Notes: generated by a model from the letters alone, not told the origin. A stretch of 10,895 bases of DNA from Nitrososphaerales archaeon TH5894 (GCA_014523485.1 JAATVK010000243.1:1-10895), one strand, 5' to 3'; positions 1 through 7,100 are shown, counted from the first letter of the stretch. Program-made: numbers and translations.

Positions 1-63
1 ATTATGAAATATGAAAATAAAAATGATATTTATTAATATCTACAAATTCTTCCATCTTAGACA

Positions 64-74
64 TATTTTTTAAT
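64..74 (+). promoter_or_regulatory. Putative TATA box of nop5
   Basis: A T-rich TATA-like element (TATTTTTTAAT) is centred about 32 nt before the ATG at 101. Archaeal TATA boxes lie about 25-30 nt before the transcription start, so the mRNA would have almost no leader. No Shine-Dalgarno is visible before the ATG. The assignment rests on position and composition only. Confidence 0.35.
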
Positions 75-100
75 GGCTTTGTGTAACAAACAATGACATA

Positions 101-1360
101 ATGACTAAAAACTGTACAATGATCTTGTCTGAATTAGGACCATTTGTATTTGATAGTGAAAATGACTTAATTTATTCAAAAAAATTCAACAATATTATTT
201 CTTCTAATATTTTAATTTCCAATGGGGATTATTCTGAAATCCTTGATATCTCTGATAAATTACGTCGATATGATTCAGTTTTTAGTAATGACACTGGTTT
301 GATATCCTATCTTCGAAATAATGGAATTAATGTTTATTTAATGCCTTCAGAAAAAATTCTAGAAATTTCAAAACATAAACTCAGGTACCTTATACGGGCT
401 GGTTTTGCTGAAAATGAATATGATGCACATTTGCAACTAAGACAATTTGCACTAGATTTTTCTTCTAGCAAGGTACGACGAATTTCAGAGAAATTAGATC
501 TACATATTAGTCAGTCAATTAATGCTCTTGATGAACTAGACAAGATCATAAATGTGATAGGAGCAAGACTTCGTGAGTGGTATGGATTACATTTTCCTGA
601 ACTTGATTATTTAATCCAGAATATCTTTACCTATGCTGAAATCGTTAAATTAGCAGGAAATCGAAACAATATTGATTTAAATATGCTTGAAAATCTTGGA
701 ATAGAAAGTAAAAGAGCAGAGATGATACTTGTAGCTGTTCAAAGAAGTAAAGGTGGAGATATTTTAGAAGAAAATCTGTCTATAATCAAAAAACTTGCTA
801 ATGAAGTTATAATGCAAACTGAATTAAGAAAGATTCTTGCCCATCAAATTGAAGAGATGATGGAAAAAATCGCTCCAAATATCAAGGAATTATTAACAGC
901 CACTGTTGGAGCAAGACTGATGGCTAAAGCTGGAAGTCTACAAAAACTTTCTGTTATGCCTGCTAGTACTATTCAAATAATAGGTGCTGAAAAAGCACTT
1001 TTTAGATCTTTAAAAACAGGAGCTCCACCTCCCAAACATGGAATTTTATTTCAACATCCTATATTACACTCAGCACCTAAATGGCAAAGAGGAAAGATGG
1101 CTAGAGCAATTGCTTCAAAGGTTGCGATTGCAGGAAGAATAGATCTGTTTAGGAATGGCGAAAAGGATTTACATATTTCTGAACAATTGAATAAACGAAT
1201 AGCTGAAATACAAGAAAAATATAAAGAACCAAGACTTGAACAAAAGCCTTATAGAAAGGAAATGAAGATAAATTATAATAGAAATCCAAAAAACCGATTT
1301 CATAAATTCAATAAAAAAAATCTAAAGAAAATCAAATTTTCTAAAAGAAATAAATATTAA
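101..1360 (+). CDS. nop5: C/D-box sRNP scaffold protein Nop5 (Nop56/Nop58 family)
   Basis: This is the core scaffold of the archaeal box C/D small ribonucleoprotein. It bridges L7Ae bound to the guide RNA and the methyltransferase fibrillarin, so that rRNA and tRNA are 2'-O-methylated. Seen: an N-terminal fibrillarin-binding domain (about 1-115); a helical coiled-coil segment (about 125-265) containing GARLREWYGLHFPEL at 154-168; and the Nop domain (about 240-370), with the hallmarks GARLMAKAGSL (270-280), IIGAEKALFRSL (293-304) and HGILFQHP (313-320). The last 40 or so residues form a Lys/Arg-rich disordered tail, typical of the family and probably RNA-binding. The length of 419 aa is normal. 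The ATG at 101 is the first in frame; an ATG at 119 (residue 7) would give a similar protein. The fibrillarin gene follows 79 bp downstream on the same strand, the usual archaeal pairing. Confidence 0.96.
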   Translation: MTKNCTMILSELGPFVFDSENDLIYSKKFNNIISSNILISNGDYSEILDISDKLRRYDSVFSNDTGLISYLRNNGINVYLMPSEKILEISKHKLRYLIRAGFAENEYDAHLQLRQFALDFSSSKVRRISEKLDLHISQSINALDELDKIINVIGARLREWYGLHFPELDYLIQNIFTYAEIVKLAGNRNNIDLNMLENLGIESKRAEMILVAVQRSKGGDILEENLSIIKKLANEVIMQTELRKILAHQIEEMMEKIAPNIKELLTATVGARLMAKAGSLQKLSVMPASTIQIIGAEKALFRSLKTGAPPPKHGILFQHPILHSAPKWQRGKMARAIASKVAIAGRIDLFRNGEKDLHISEQLNKRIAEIQEKYKEPRLEQKPYRKEMKINYNRNPKNRFHKFNKKNLKKIKFSKRNKY

Positions 1361-1398
1361 TTTAAACCATATTTTTCTTGGCAAATTTTATGTGTGCT

Positions 1399-1410
1399 AT
1401 ATTTAAATAT
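1399..1410 (+). promoter_or_regulatory. Putative TATA box of flpA
   Basis: The 12-bp AT palindrome ATATTTAAATAT (with a T before it) is centred about 35 nt upstream of the fibrillarin ATG at 1440. It would give fibrillarin its own promoter, in addition to any read-through from nop5 across the 79-bp gap. The call is positional; AT-rich matches are common in this genome. Confidence 0.35.
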
Positions 1411-1439
1411 CAATTAACGAATTATCATTTATTATCTGG

Positions 1440-2201
1440 ATGAAAAATATTAGCATTGAAGAAGAAATATCTTTAACAGCACCATCAACTTCATCATACT
1501 TAGCGTCTCTAAGGGAATCTAACAACGACTTTGATGGGTATAGATGGGTTATTTTTAATGGCCAAAAACATTTAGCTACTTTGAATTTAATTAAGGGAAA
1601 CACAGTGTATGATGAAAAACTAATAACAATTGATAAGGAAGAATATCGGCTCTGGGATATTTTTAGAAGTAAACTTGCGGCAGCTCTAGTCAAGGGTTTG
1701 AAAAATCTTCCTATAAAAAACAAAACTAAAGTCCTTTATTTAGGTGCATCTACAGGAACTACCGTAAGCCATATTTCTGATATTATAGGTAATTCTGGAG
1801 TAATTTTTGCAATAGAATCTTCTATTCGTGTAGCTAGAGAGCTCATAGAAAACGTTGCTTCTAAAAGAGAGAATATTATTCCAATCATCGAAGATGCGAG
1901 AAAACCTCTCTCATACTTCTCGACATATGGTGAAGTGGATGTGGTGTATTGTGATATTGCTCAACCTGATCAAACTGAAATAGCAATAACCAATTGCAAA
2001 ACTTTTCTTAAAGATAATGGGAAAATTTTGCTAGTAGTAAAGACTCGGAGTATAGATGTAACCCAAGATCCAAGAACAGTAATACTTCAAGAAGCAAAAA
2101 AACTAGAAAATAGTGGATTTCATCTCGAACAAATTTTAAATCTTGATCCATATGATAAAGATCATGGATTGATATATGCTACCTACAGTAAAATCAAATA
2201 A
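1440..2201 (+). CDS. flpA: Fibrillarin-like rRNA/tRNA 2'-O-methyltransferase
   Basis: This is the catalytic subunit of the box C/D sRNP. It transfers the methyl group of S-adenosylmethionine to the ribose 2'-OH at sites chosen by guide RNAs. Seen: the SAM-binding motif I VLYLGASTGTTVSH (98-111), acidic residue E126 at the end of the next strand (VIFAIESS), DARKP (152-156), the DIAQPDQ loop (172-178), VVKTRSID (199-206) and the C-terminal DHG (241-243). The family catalytic tetrad is Lys-Asp-Lys-His, and K96/K98-type, D172, K201 and H242 candidates are all present. At 253 aa it is slightly longer than typical archaeal fibrillarins (about 210-230 aa) because of a poorly conserved N-terminal extension of about 30 residues. 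Its 3' end overlaps the convergent rnhB by 8 bp. Nop5, its partner protein, is immediately upstream. Confidence 0.96.
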   Translation: MKNISIEEEISLTAPSTSSYLASLRESNNDFDGYRWVIFNGQKHLATLNLIKGNTVYDEKLITIDKEEYRLWDIFRSKLAAALVKGLKNLPIKNKTKVLYLGASTGTTVSHISDIIGNSGVIFAIESSIRVARELIENVASKRENIIPIIEDARKPLSYFSTYGEVDVVYCDIAQPDQTEIAITNCKTFLKDNGKILLVVKTRSIDVTQDPRTVILQEAKKLENSGFHLEQILNLDPYDKDHGLIYATYSKIK

Positions 2202-2880
2202 AATCGTAAACTTTACTTTGTTTGCATGTTATTTCTCTTATAGGTCTCCATGATTTTCTTACAAAGTCTGGAAATTCCTTATATTCTCTAATCCAACTAT
2301 TTATGAAATACATAGTCTTTTTATCAGATGGATAACCACTTCCAATATTTTGATAATTATCTTGCAATATTTGAATTTCTCGATCTCTTATTACTTTTGC
2401 AATTATTGAAGCTGCCGATACCGCAAGGTTTAGTCTGTCTGCTTTATGCATGGCAATGACATTAGTATTATTTTTTAAATCTAAATTTGACTTTAGGTAA
2501 TTTGTGTATCTATCGATATTTACATCACATGAATCCACATATGCAATATCTGCTGCCAGATGTTTAATAATTGCTGACATTATTCCGCCTTCTAATTTAT
2601 TTAATTTTCTTTGATATACATTTTCATCAATAGTATTACAATCAATCTTGTATATACATATGAATTCTGAAATATCTAATATTTTATAAAACAAAAAATT
2701 CCTTTTCTTTCTGGTTAAAGCTTTTGAGTCTCTTACTCCTATTATCTCCAATTTTTTGATATTACTATTTTTAAGACTTATGCCAGCAATTACAAGAGGA
2801 CCTATGACAGATCCTCTTCCAGCTTCATCAATACCGCATATTAACAAATTAATAATTGTCTTTAATTCACTCTCGTACAT
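2194..2880 (-). CDS. rnhB: Ribonuclease HII
   Basis: This enzyme cleaves the RNA strand of RNA/DNA hybrids and incises DNA at single misincorporated ribonucleotides, so it acts in replication-primer removal and ribonucleotide excision repair. Counting from the ATG at 2880 (228 aa), the four acidic catalytic residues are in place: D18 and E19 in CGIDEAGRG (15-23), D116 in YVDS, and D148 in HKADRLN, followed by the family motif VSAASIIAK (154-162). GVRDSKAL (48-55) is the usual substrate-binding stretch. The reading frame extends upstream to a TTG at 2934, but the extra 18 residues are hydrophobic and unlike family N-termini, and the ATG version matches the usual archaeal length. It converges on flpA with an 8-bp overlap and is divergent from trm1, whose ATG is 74 bp away. 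Confidence 0.95.
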   Translation of the reverse strand: MYESELKTIINLLICGIDEAGRGSVIGPLVIAGISLKNSNIKKLEIIGVRDSKALTRKKRNFLFYKILDISEFICIYKIDCNTIDENVYQRKLNKLEGGIMSAIIKHLAADIAYVDSCDVNIDRYTNYLKSNLDLKNNTNVIAMHKADRLNLAVSAASIIAKVIRDREIQILQDNYQNIGSGYPSDKKTMYFINSWIREYKEFPDFVRKSWRPIREITCKQSKVYDFI

Positions 2881-2954
2881 TAAAATTTCTATACAAAGGT
2901 TAAACCAAAGATTGGTAATTATATGATAGATCAATTCTATAATTTTACTAAACG

Positions 2955-4136
2955 ATGGATAATTTTATACAGATCACTGAAGGTCGAACAAAATTACTTG
3001 TTCCGAGATATTCACTTGAAGAAAAGGTCCCTCCACATTCTCCTGCTTTTTTTAATCATCTTGCAAGGTTAAATAGAGATTTATCAATTTATATTTATAA
3101 TATTTTTTTAGATGAATACAACAACAATAAAAATAATCAAATCACATTTGCTGATGCATTTGGAGGAATAGGACCTAGAGGACTCCGAGTAGCAGTAGAA
3201 GTACCAAAAGTTTCCAAAATTTACATAAATGATATTAATGAACTAGCCATAACAGCTGCAAAAGAATCAGCGCAACTAAATAATGTCAATGAAAAATGTA
3301 TTTTTTCGGTAAACGAGGTATGTAAATTCCTTATTTCTAGACCAACAGAAAGAAACAAAAGATTTACGATAGTAGATTTGGATCCATTTGGAAGCCCTTC
3401 ACCTTTTACTGAATGTGTTCTCCGATCTGTTGAAGATGGAGGATTAATTTCTATTACGGCAACTGATACTGCAGTTTTAAGTGGAATATATCAAAATGTA
3501 TGCCGAAGAAAATATTTTGGTTTATCTATTAACAATATATATTCAAATGAGGTTGCCTCACGCTTAATAATATCTTCAACTGCATTAATTGCCGCAAGAT
3601 TGGGAATATCTTTATCTCCTATCTTTGTTCATGCGAATAGACATTATTTTCGTGTATTTCTTAAAGCATCAGTAAGTAATTCTATGGCTAATAAGGTTTT
3701 TGAGAACATAGGATACATAAAACATTGTTTTAAATGTGGCGAAAGAAATTTCTCCAGTATTTATTCAAAAGATTTATGTCCAATATGCAGTAGTAAATTT
3801 CAGATTGCCGGGCAGCTCTGGATAGGAAAATTATTTGATAAAAGTATTCTTTTAAACTTAATAAAAAAATATTTTTCAAATGATTTCAATAATGATAAAA
3901 AAAATCATCAAATAAAACAAATATTTGAGATCAGTGTAGAGGAACTAGATGATATACCCTATTACTTTTCAGTAGATGAAATAGGGTCTATGCTCAAAAC
4001 CAGTCCAACAAAATTAAGTCGAATTATTGAGAAGATTATTTATTCAGGTTATCGTGCGTCAAGGACAATTTTTCGTCCTACTGGGTTGAAAACCACTGCT
4101 TCAATGTCTAATATTTTATATATACTAAAAAATTAG
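2955..4136 (+). CDS. trm1: tRNA (guanine(26)-N2)-dimethyltransferase Trm1
   Basis: Trm1 uses S-adenosylmethionine to make N2,N2-dimethylguanosine at position 26, the junction of the D and anticodon stems of tRNA, which prevents misfolding. Seen: the N-terminal ITEGRTKLLVP (7-17) typical of the family; SAM-binding motif ADAFGGIGPRGLR (66-78); acidic loop YINDIN (90-95); the catalytic DLDPFGSPSPF (141-151); SITATDTAVLSG (166-177); and, in the C-terminal domain, a four-cysteine zinc ribbon at C258/C261 and C275/C278. The length of 393 aa is normal for archaeal Trm1. The ATG at 2955 is in good context, with a TATA-like TTATATGA about 30 nt upstream. It is divergent from rnhB. Placement next to nop5/flpA makes a loose cluster of RNA-modification genes, although separate strands and promoters argue against one operon. 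Confidence 0.96.
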   Translation: MDNFIQITEGRTKLLVPRYSLEEKVPPHSPAFFNHLARLNRDLSIYIYNIFLDEYNNNKNNQITFADAFGGIGPRGLRVAVEVPKVSKIYINDINELAITAAKESAQLNNVNEKCIFSVNEVCKFLISRPTERNKRFTIVDLDPFGSPSPFTECVLRSVEDGGLISITATDTAVLSGIYQNVCRRKYFGLSINNIYSNEVASRLIISSTALIAARLGISLSPIFVHANRHYFRVFLKASVSNSMANKVFENIGYIKHCFKCGERNFSSIYSKDLCPICSSKFQIAGQLWIGKLFDKSILLNLIKKYFSNDFNNDKKNHQIKQIFEISVEELDDIPYYFSVDEIGSMLKTSPTKLSRIIEKIIYSGYRASRTIFRPTGLKTTASMSNILYILKN

Positions 4137-4168
4137 AGAATAAGTTAATTAAATAAATAAATCTCTAA
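4133..4168 (+). terminator. Inverted repeat downstream of trm1
   Basis: A perfect 7-bp inverted repeat, TTAGAGA (4133-4139) and TCTCTAA (4162-4168), flanks a 22-nt AT-rich loop. The left arm includes the trm1 stop codon. It could form a weak hairpin at the mRNA 3' end. Archaeal termination depends mainly on T-rich tracts, so a role in termination is only a suggestion. Confidence 0.3.
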
Positions 4169-4448
4169 TGCTATTATTTATATTTGTATTTTATATAGAT
4201 AATTTTAATATTGAAGGGGAGTAAACCAATTATTTATGAGGCAAAGCAAATAATAATATATATTTCTGATAAATATATTCCACTAGATAATAACAATGAT
4301 AATAAATTTTACTTAAAATTCAAGTTTAAAACTCTGTATTCTAAAAAGTGTTTTACCTATACATTCCTTACGACCTAGTCGGCAGTGATTTTAAATTTTG
4401 TTCATTAGGAGTTTTAAGATTGGTACATGATAGGTGTGGTGTATTTTA
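4137..4448. other. Gene-free AT-rich intergenic stretch before the ABC ATPase
   Basis: No reading frame longer than about 20 codons with a plausible start is visible on either strand, and no tRNA-like folding or T-psi-C signature. It holds the inverted repeat listed separately, several TATA-like A/T tracts (for example TTTTAAATTTT near 4389-4399 and GTTTTAAG near 4411), and a short hairpin, CGAC-CTA-GTCG (4371-4381), in a locally GC-richer island. This is unusually long for a window where other gaps are 50-210 bp. It may be a long 5' leader or regulatory region for the ATPase gene, or eroded former coding DNA. Confidence 0.5.
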
Positions 4449-5243
4449 GTGGTTAAATTAGAAATAAAAGACGTTACTAAATCATTCTATAGAAATGAGG
4501 GAAAACAATCAACTTTAATAAATGCCATCGAAAATATTAATTTGGCAGTAAATGATGGTGAATTCGTTTGTCTTGTGGGTCCTTCTGGCTGTGGAAAGTC
4601 AACTCTTCTCAATATTTTAGCAGGATTGGATAATCCATCGAAAGGACAAGTTGTATTAAATGGTAGGCCAATTACTGCAACTGGCCCAGACCGAATAATA
4701 GTTTTTCAAGAAAATGCTCTATTTCCTTGGATGAAAGTAATAGATAATGTAGAATTTGGGTTAAAACTAGCTAAAGTTGAAAAAATAAAAAGAAGAGAAA
4801 TAGCAATGCAATACCTTGATATGATGCAATTAAAAAAATTTGCAGAAGCATATGTATATCAACTTTCTGGAGGTATGAAACAAAGAGTCTCGATAGCACG
4901 AGCATTAGTTTTGGATCCGGAGGTATTACTTATGGATGAACCATTTGCCGCCCTCGATTCTCAGACACGTGATTTATTATTAGTTGAATTACAATTGATT
5001 TGGGCTAAAACAAATAAAACCATTATTTTTGTTACACATAATATTATAGAATCTGTGTGTCTTGGTGATAGGGTAGTAGTATTTACTAATAGACCAGGTA
5101 AAATAAAAAAAGATATAAAAATAGACTATAGACGACCCAGGCTAACAGAAGATGATAACCTCAAAGATTTTCAAAGACAAGTTCTTTATGAATTAAAATC
5201 AGAGATGGTTCATTCAAGAAAAGAAACGACAGATTCATTTTAA
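4449..5243 (+). CDS. ABC transporter ATP-binding protein, NitT/TauT (nitrate/sulfonate/taurine) type
   Basis: This is the cytoplasmic ATPase of an ABC importer of the nitrate/sulfonate/taurine/bicarbonate family (SsuB/TauB/NrtD-like). Numbered from GTG 4449 (264 aa), it has Walker A GPSGCGKST (44-52), Q-loop VFQENALFPW (85-94; the LFPW form is typical of this subfamily), signature LSGGMKQR (139-146), Walker B VLLMDEP (159-165), D-loop AALD and the switch histidine in THN (H197). The frame opens at GTG 4434 after an in-frame TAG, but that start adds MWCIL. GTG 4449 gives the usual N-terminus (MVKLEIKDVTKSF) and has a weak GGTG 7 nt upstream, so I prefer it. No permease or substrate-binding protein is present in the window, so the partners must be encoded elsewhere and the substrate cannot be read from context. 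Its 3' end overlaps the convergent metF-like gene by 9 bp. Confidence 0.9.
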   Translation: MVKLEIKDVTKSFYRNEGKQSTLINAIENINLAVNDGEFVCLVGPSGCGKSTLLNILAGLDNPSKGQVVLNGRPITATGPDRIIVFQENALFPWMKVIDNVEFGLKLAKVEKIKRREIAMQYLDMMQLKKFAEAYVYQLSGGMKQRVSIARALVLDPEVLLMDEPFAALDSQTRDLLLVELQLIWAKTNKTIIFVTHNIIESVCLGDRVVVFTNRPGKIKKDIKIDYRRPRLTEDDNLKDFQRQVLYELKSEMVHSRKETTDSF

Positions 5244-5996
5244 CTCTTTTAATATTTCTGTTGCCAATGCGAAATGATTGGGAGATGTTATTAAAACTTC
5301 ATCTGCAATCTTACCAGAATTTTTAATAAATTCTATAGGTTCTTTTTCATATTCATTCCAATTTAAACCTATTAACTCAGCTGATCTTTTGTTCTTTTCT
5401 GAAGGTACCATTATACATGCAATTACCCTGATATCAAAAGGTCTAATTTGATCTATTATGTTTTCTAAATCTTCTAATGATTCCATAGATTGAGTTACAA
5501 ATGCATTAGGTTTTGCATCAATTTTTCCTTTGATAGTATCAATGTTTCGTATTTTATTTGGAATAGATAGATTTAATTTAATTGATTTGTTGAACTCTTG
5601 AGCATTAAACTGATTAACAACTTTACTAGGTTTTAATAATCCATGAATCTGTAAATCATTTTTGGATTGATCTCCCAGTAAAATGAGTAAACTTTCAATA
5701 CTTAGTAAAATAGAATCAGAAATAGTTTGATACATGGATGTCAAATTTCTATCTCTTGTTCTTACACTACATGAAATTTTCATTTTAGTATTATTTTCTT
5801 TTATTATGCGCGCCATGGTTATACTTGATAATCTAGGAACCCCTAATACTGAATCAGTAAAATGAAGACAATTGATATATTCATCAAGTATCATTGCCTT
5901 ATTTTTTACATTTTCTATATCGCTTAAAAGATTTGAATAACTAAAATAATCATTAGGTAATATTTTAGGTGGATTTAACTCATAATTAATTATCAA
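5235..5996 (-). CDS. Methylenetetrahydrofolate reductase (MetF/MTHFR) family protein
   Basis: A TIM-barrel flavoprotein family that normally reduces 5,10-methylenetetrahydrofolate to 5-methyltetrahydrofolate for methionine synthesis. Family landmarks in order: YELNPPK (5-11; the E of the MetF SFEFFPP motif), FTDSVLGVPRLSS (46-58), VRTRDRN (78-84), LILLGDQ (104-110) and VTQSME (167-172). Residues aligning with E. coli MetF E28, D120 and Q183 are therefore E6, D109 and Q169, all kept, so an active enzyme is plausible. At 253 aa it is shorter than the usual 280-300. The start is TTG at 5996, directly after an in-frame TAG; the next ATG (residue 35) would remove the catalytic Glu, so TTG is well supported. 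A TATA-like TATATTTTATATT lies about 34 nt upstream on this strand. Whether the carrier is tetrahydrofolate or tetrahydromethanopterin cannot be told from sequence. Confidence 0.82.
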   Translation of the reverse strand: MIINYELNPPKILPNDYFSYSNLLSDIENVKNKAMILDEYINCLHFTDSVLGVPRLSSITMARIIKENNTKMKISCSVRTRDRNLTSMYQTISDSILLSIESLLILLGDQSKNDLQIHGLLKPSKVVNQFNAQEFNKSIKLNLSIPNKIRNIDTIKGKIDAKPNAFVTQSMESLEDLENIIDQIRPFDIRVIACIMVPSEKNKRSAELIGLNWNEYEKEPIEFIKNSGKIADEVLITSPNHFALATEILKELK

Positions 5997-6170
5997 CTAG
6001 TATCACTTAATTTTCGTCTAATGGAATATAAAATATAATTGATTTATTTACAGTATAATGAAAATTGTTCTATCTTAGTCTTTCTAATTGTTTTTTCATT
6101 TGGCTTATTTTTTACATTATCTATCAATTCTTGTACTAAATCAAATTCACTTTTTTAATAATTATTAAAT

Positions 6171-6188
6171 CTATAATTTTAAAATATT
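6171..6188 (+). promoter_or_regulatory. Putative TATA box of the Nudix gene
   Basis: The A/T tract CTATAATTTTAAAATATT lies 21-38 nt before the TTG at 6209, the spacing expected for a leaderless archaeal transcript. No Shine-Dalgarno is visible. Composition and spacing are the only support. Confidence 0.35.
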
Positions 6189-6208
6189 CCTGCTGCTATT
6201 TTATATTA

Positions 6209-6781
6209 TTGGATATCGATAAAAACCAATTCAAAGAAAAGATTATTCATAGACTTTCATCTAAAATCAATGTCGATGTCCAATTATTAAAATCATCTGG
6301 ATATACTCTTTCTTCTGTTCTTGTAATTATTCACTTTACAGATTTTAACCCAAAAATTATCTTAACAAAAAGAAGTTCTCTGTTGAAGTATCACAAAAAT
6401 GAAATTTCATTTCCAGGAGGAACATTCAAAGAAACAGATTCGTCATTATTAAATACAGCATTAAGGGAAACAAAAGAGGAAATAGGTCTAAATTTTCATT
6501 CAAATGAAATCGTGGGAAGTTTCCATACAGTCAGAACATTAACTTCGAATTTTGCAATAATTCCATTTGTCACTTTTCAGGATAGTATTAGAAAGACGAG
6601 AATATTAATCGATGAAGTCTCGGAAATATTGGATATTCCTGTATTTGATTTGTTTAAGGGTTTTAATAATAATTTTAATTATAAAAAATTTAGTGATTCC
6701 TACACATTTAGATATAATAGTGAAATAATTTGGGGGGCTACAGCAAGAATTCTAAAACAGATACGAGATTGTTTTTATTGA
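6209..6781 (+). CDS. Nudix hydrolase, CoA pyrophosphatase type (NudL/NUDT7/PCD1-like)
   Basis: Likely hydrolyses the pyrophosphate bond of coenzyme A or acyl-CoA, giving 3',5'-ADP and (acyl-)phosphopantetheine. The Nudix box runs over 70-94: GG at 70-71, D77 and ALRETKEEIGL at 84-94, with the metal-binding REXXEE intact. The segment just before it, LTKRSSLLKYHKNEISFPGG (52-71), is the extended signature that separates CoA pyrophosphatases from other Nudix enzymes, and IIWGATARIL (173-182) is the family's C-terminal motif. The length of 190 aa is normal. The start is TTG at 6209: the frame stays open upstream but contains no ATG, and a TATA-like tract sits at leaderless distance. It is divergent from the metF-like gene across about 210 bp. 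Family membership is firm; CoA specificity is inferred from motifs. Confidence 0.88.
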   Translation: MDIDKNQFKEKIIHRLSSKINVDVQLLKSSGYTLSSVLVIIHFTDFNPKIILTKRSSLLKYHKNEISFPGGTFKETDSSLLNTALRETKEEIGLNFHSNEIVGSFHTVRTLTSNFAIIPFVTFQDSIRKTRILIDEVSEILDIPVFDLFKGFNNNFNYKKFSDSYTFRYNSEIIWGATARILKQIRDCFY

Positions 6782-6806
6782 TTTTTAATAGAATTCAGAT
6801 TTTAGT

Positions 6807-6822
6807 TCAATTTTTTAATTGA
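6807..6822 (+). terminator. Small hairpin and T-rich region downstream of the Nudix gene
   Basis: A perfect 6-bp inverted repeat with a 4-T loop (TCAATT-TTTT-AATTGA) lies 26 bp past the Nudix stop, followed by an 8-T run at 6868-6875. Archaeal RNA polymerase tends to stop at oligo-T tracts, so the 6782-6876 region plausibly holds the 3' end of the Nudix transcript. The hairpin is pure A/T apart from one pair and may be chance. Confidence 0.3.
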
Positions 6823-6904
6823 TTATATCCACATCTATTAAGAACTATAAAGACAAAAAAGTGAAGATTTTTTTTGCAACTAATTAATAATAATGAGTAT
6901 CAAA

Positions 6905-6914
6905 TTATAATAAA
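6905..6914 (+). promoter_or_regulatory. Putative TATA box of the 39-aa membrane protein gene
   Basis: TTATAATAAA is centred about 26 nt before the ATG at 6935, the textbook distance for a leaderless archaeal mRNA. It lies just downstream of the 8-T tract at 6868-6875, so the small gene would be its own transcription unit. Confidence 0.4.
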
Positions 6915-6934
6915 TTAAAACAAATAACAATAAC

Positions 6935-7054
6935 ATGAATTCAGAATTTGATTCAATAATTGATCTTTTAAATTCGCTTGATTTTCCTTTCCTTCTAGGA
7001 ATTTTTAGCTTTATATCTGCAGTAATAATTTGGGGGATAATAAAAAACCATTAA
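6935..7054 (+). CDS. Small single-helix membrane protein (39 aa), hypothetical
   Basis: A short complete reading frame from ATG 6935 to TAA 7054. The N-terminal half is polar and acidic (MNSEFDSIIDLLNSLD). It is followed by a strongly hydrophobic segment from about F17 to I36 (FPFLLGIFSF, then ISAVIIWGII), long enough to cross the membrane once, and it ends in a positive KNH. By the positive-inside rule the C-terminus would face the cytoplasm. A TATA-like box at the right distance for leaderless transcription supports expression. There is no recognisable family. It lies alone between the Nudix and UbiD genes, 82 bp upstream of the latter. The balance of features makes it a likely real gene, but an ORF this short in AT-rich DNA could be chance. 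Confidence 0.5.
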   Translation: MNSEFDSIIDLLNSLDFPFLLGIFSFISAVIIWGIIKNH

Positions 7055-7100
7055 ACCACGTTCAAATCCATTATTTCCTTTTTTTAAAGTAAAAGAGCTG

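Noticed and set aside
2..64. 20-codon minus-strand frame at the left edge
   Set aside because: Too short, no recognisable content, and it overlaps the likely nop5 promoter region.
1403..1723. Minus-strand frame of 106 codons over the start of fibrillarin
   Set aside because: It lies antisense to conserved fibrillarin coding sequence, has a low-complexity serine-rich translation and resembles no family.
2881..2934. Upstream TTG extension of RNase HII by 18 residues
   Set aside because: The extra residues do not resemble family N-termini, and the ATG at 2880 gives the normal archaeal length with the first catalytic Asp at position 18.
4427..4456. Nine-codon ATG frame overlapping the ABC ATPase start, a possible leader peptide
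   Set aside because: No Shine-Dalgarno, no attenuator-like hairpin and no codon run that would sense an amino acid.
7048..7080. GTTCAAATC resembling a tRNA T-psi-C loop
   Set aside because: The flanking bases do not pair as a T stem, and no acceptor, D or anticodon arms are found around it.
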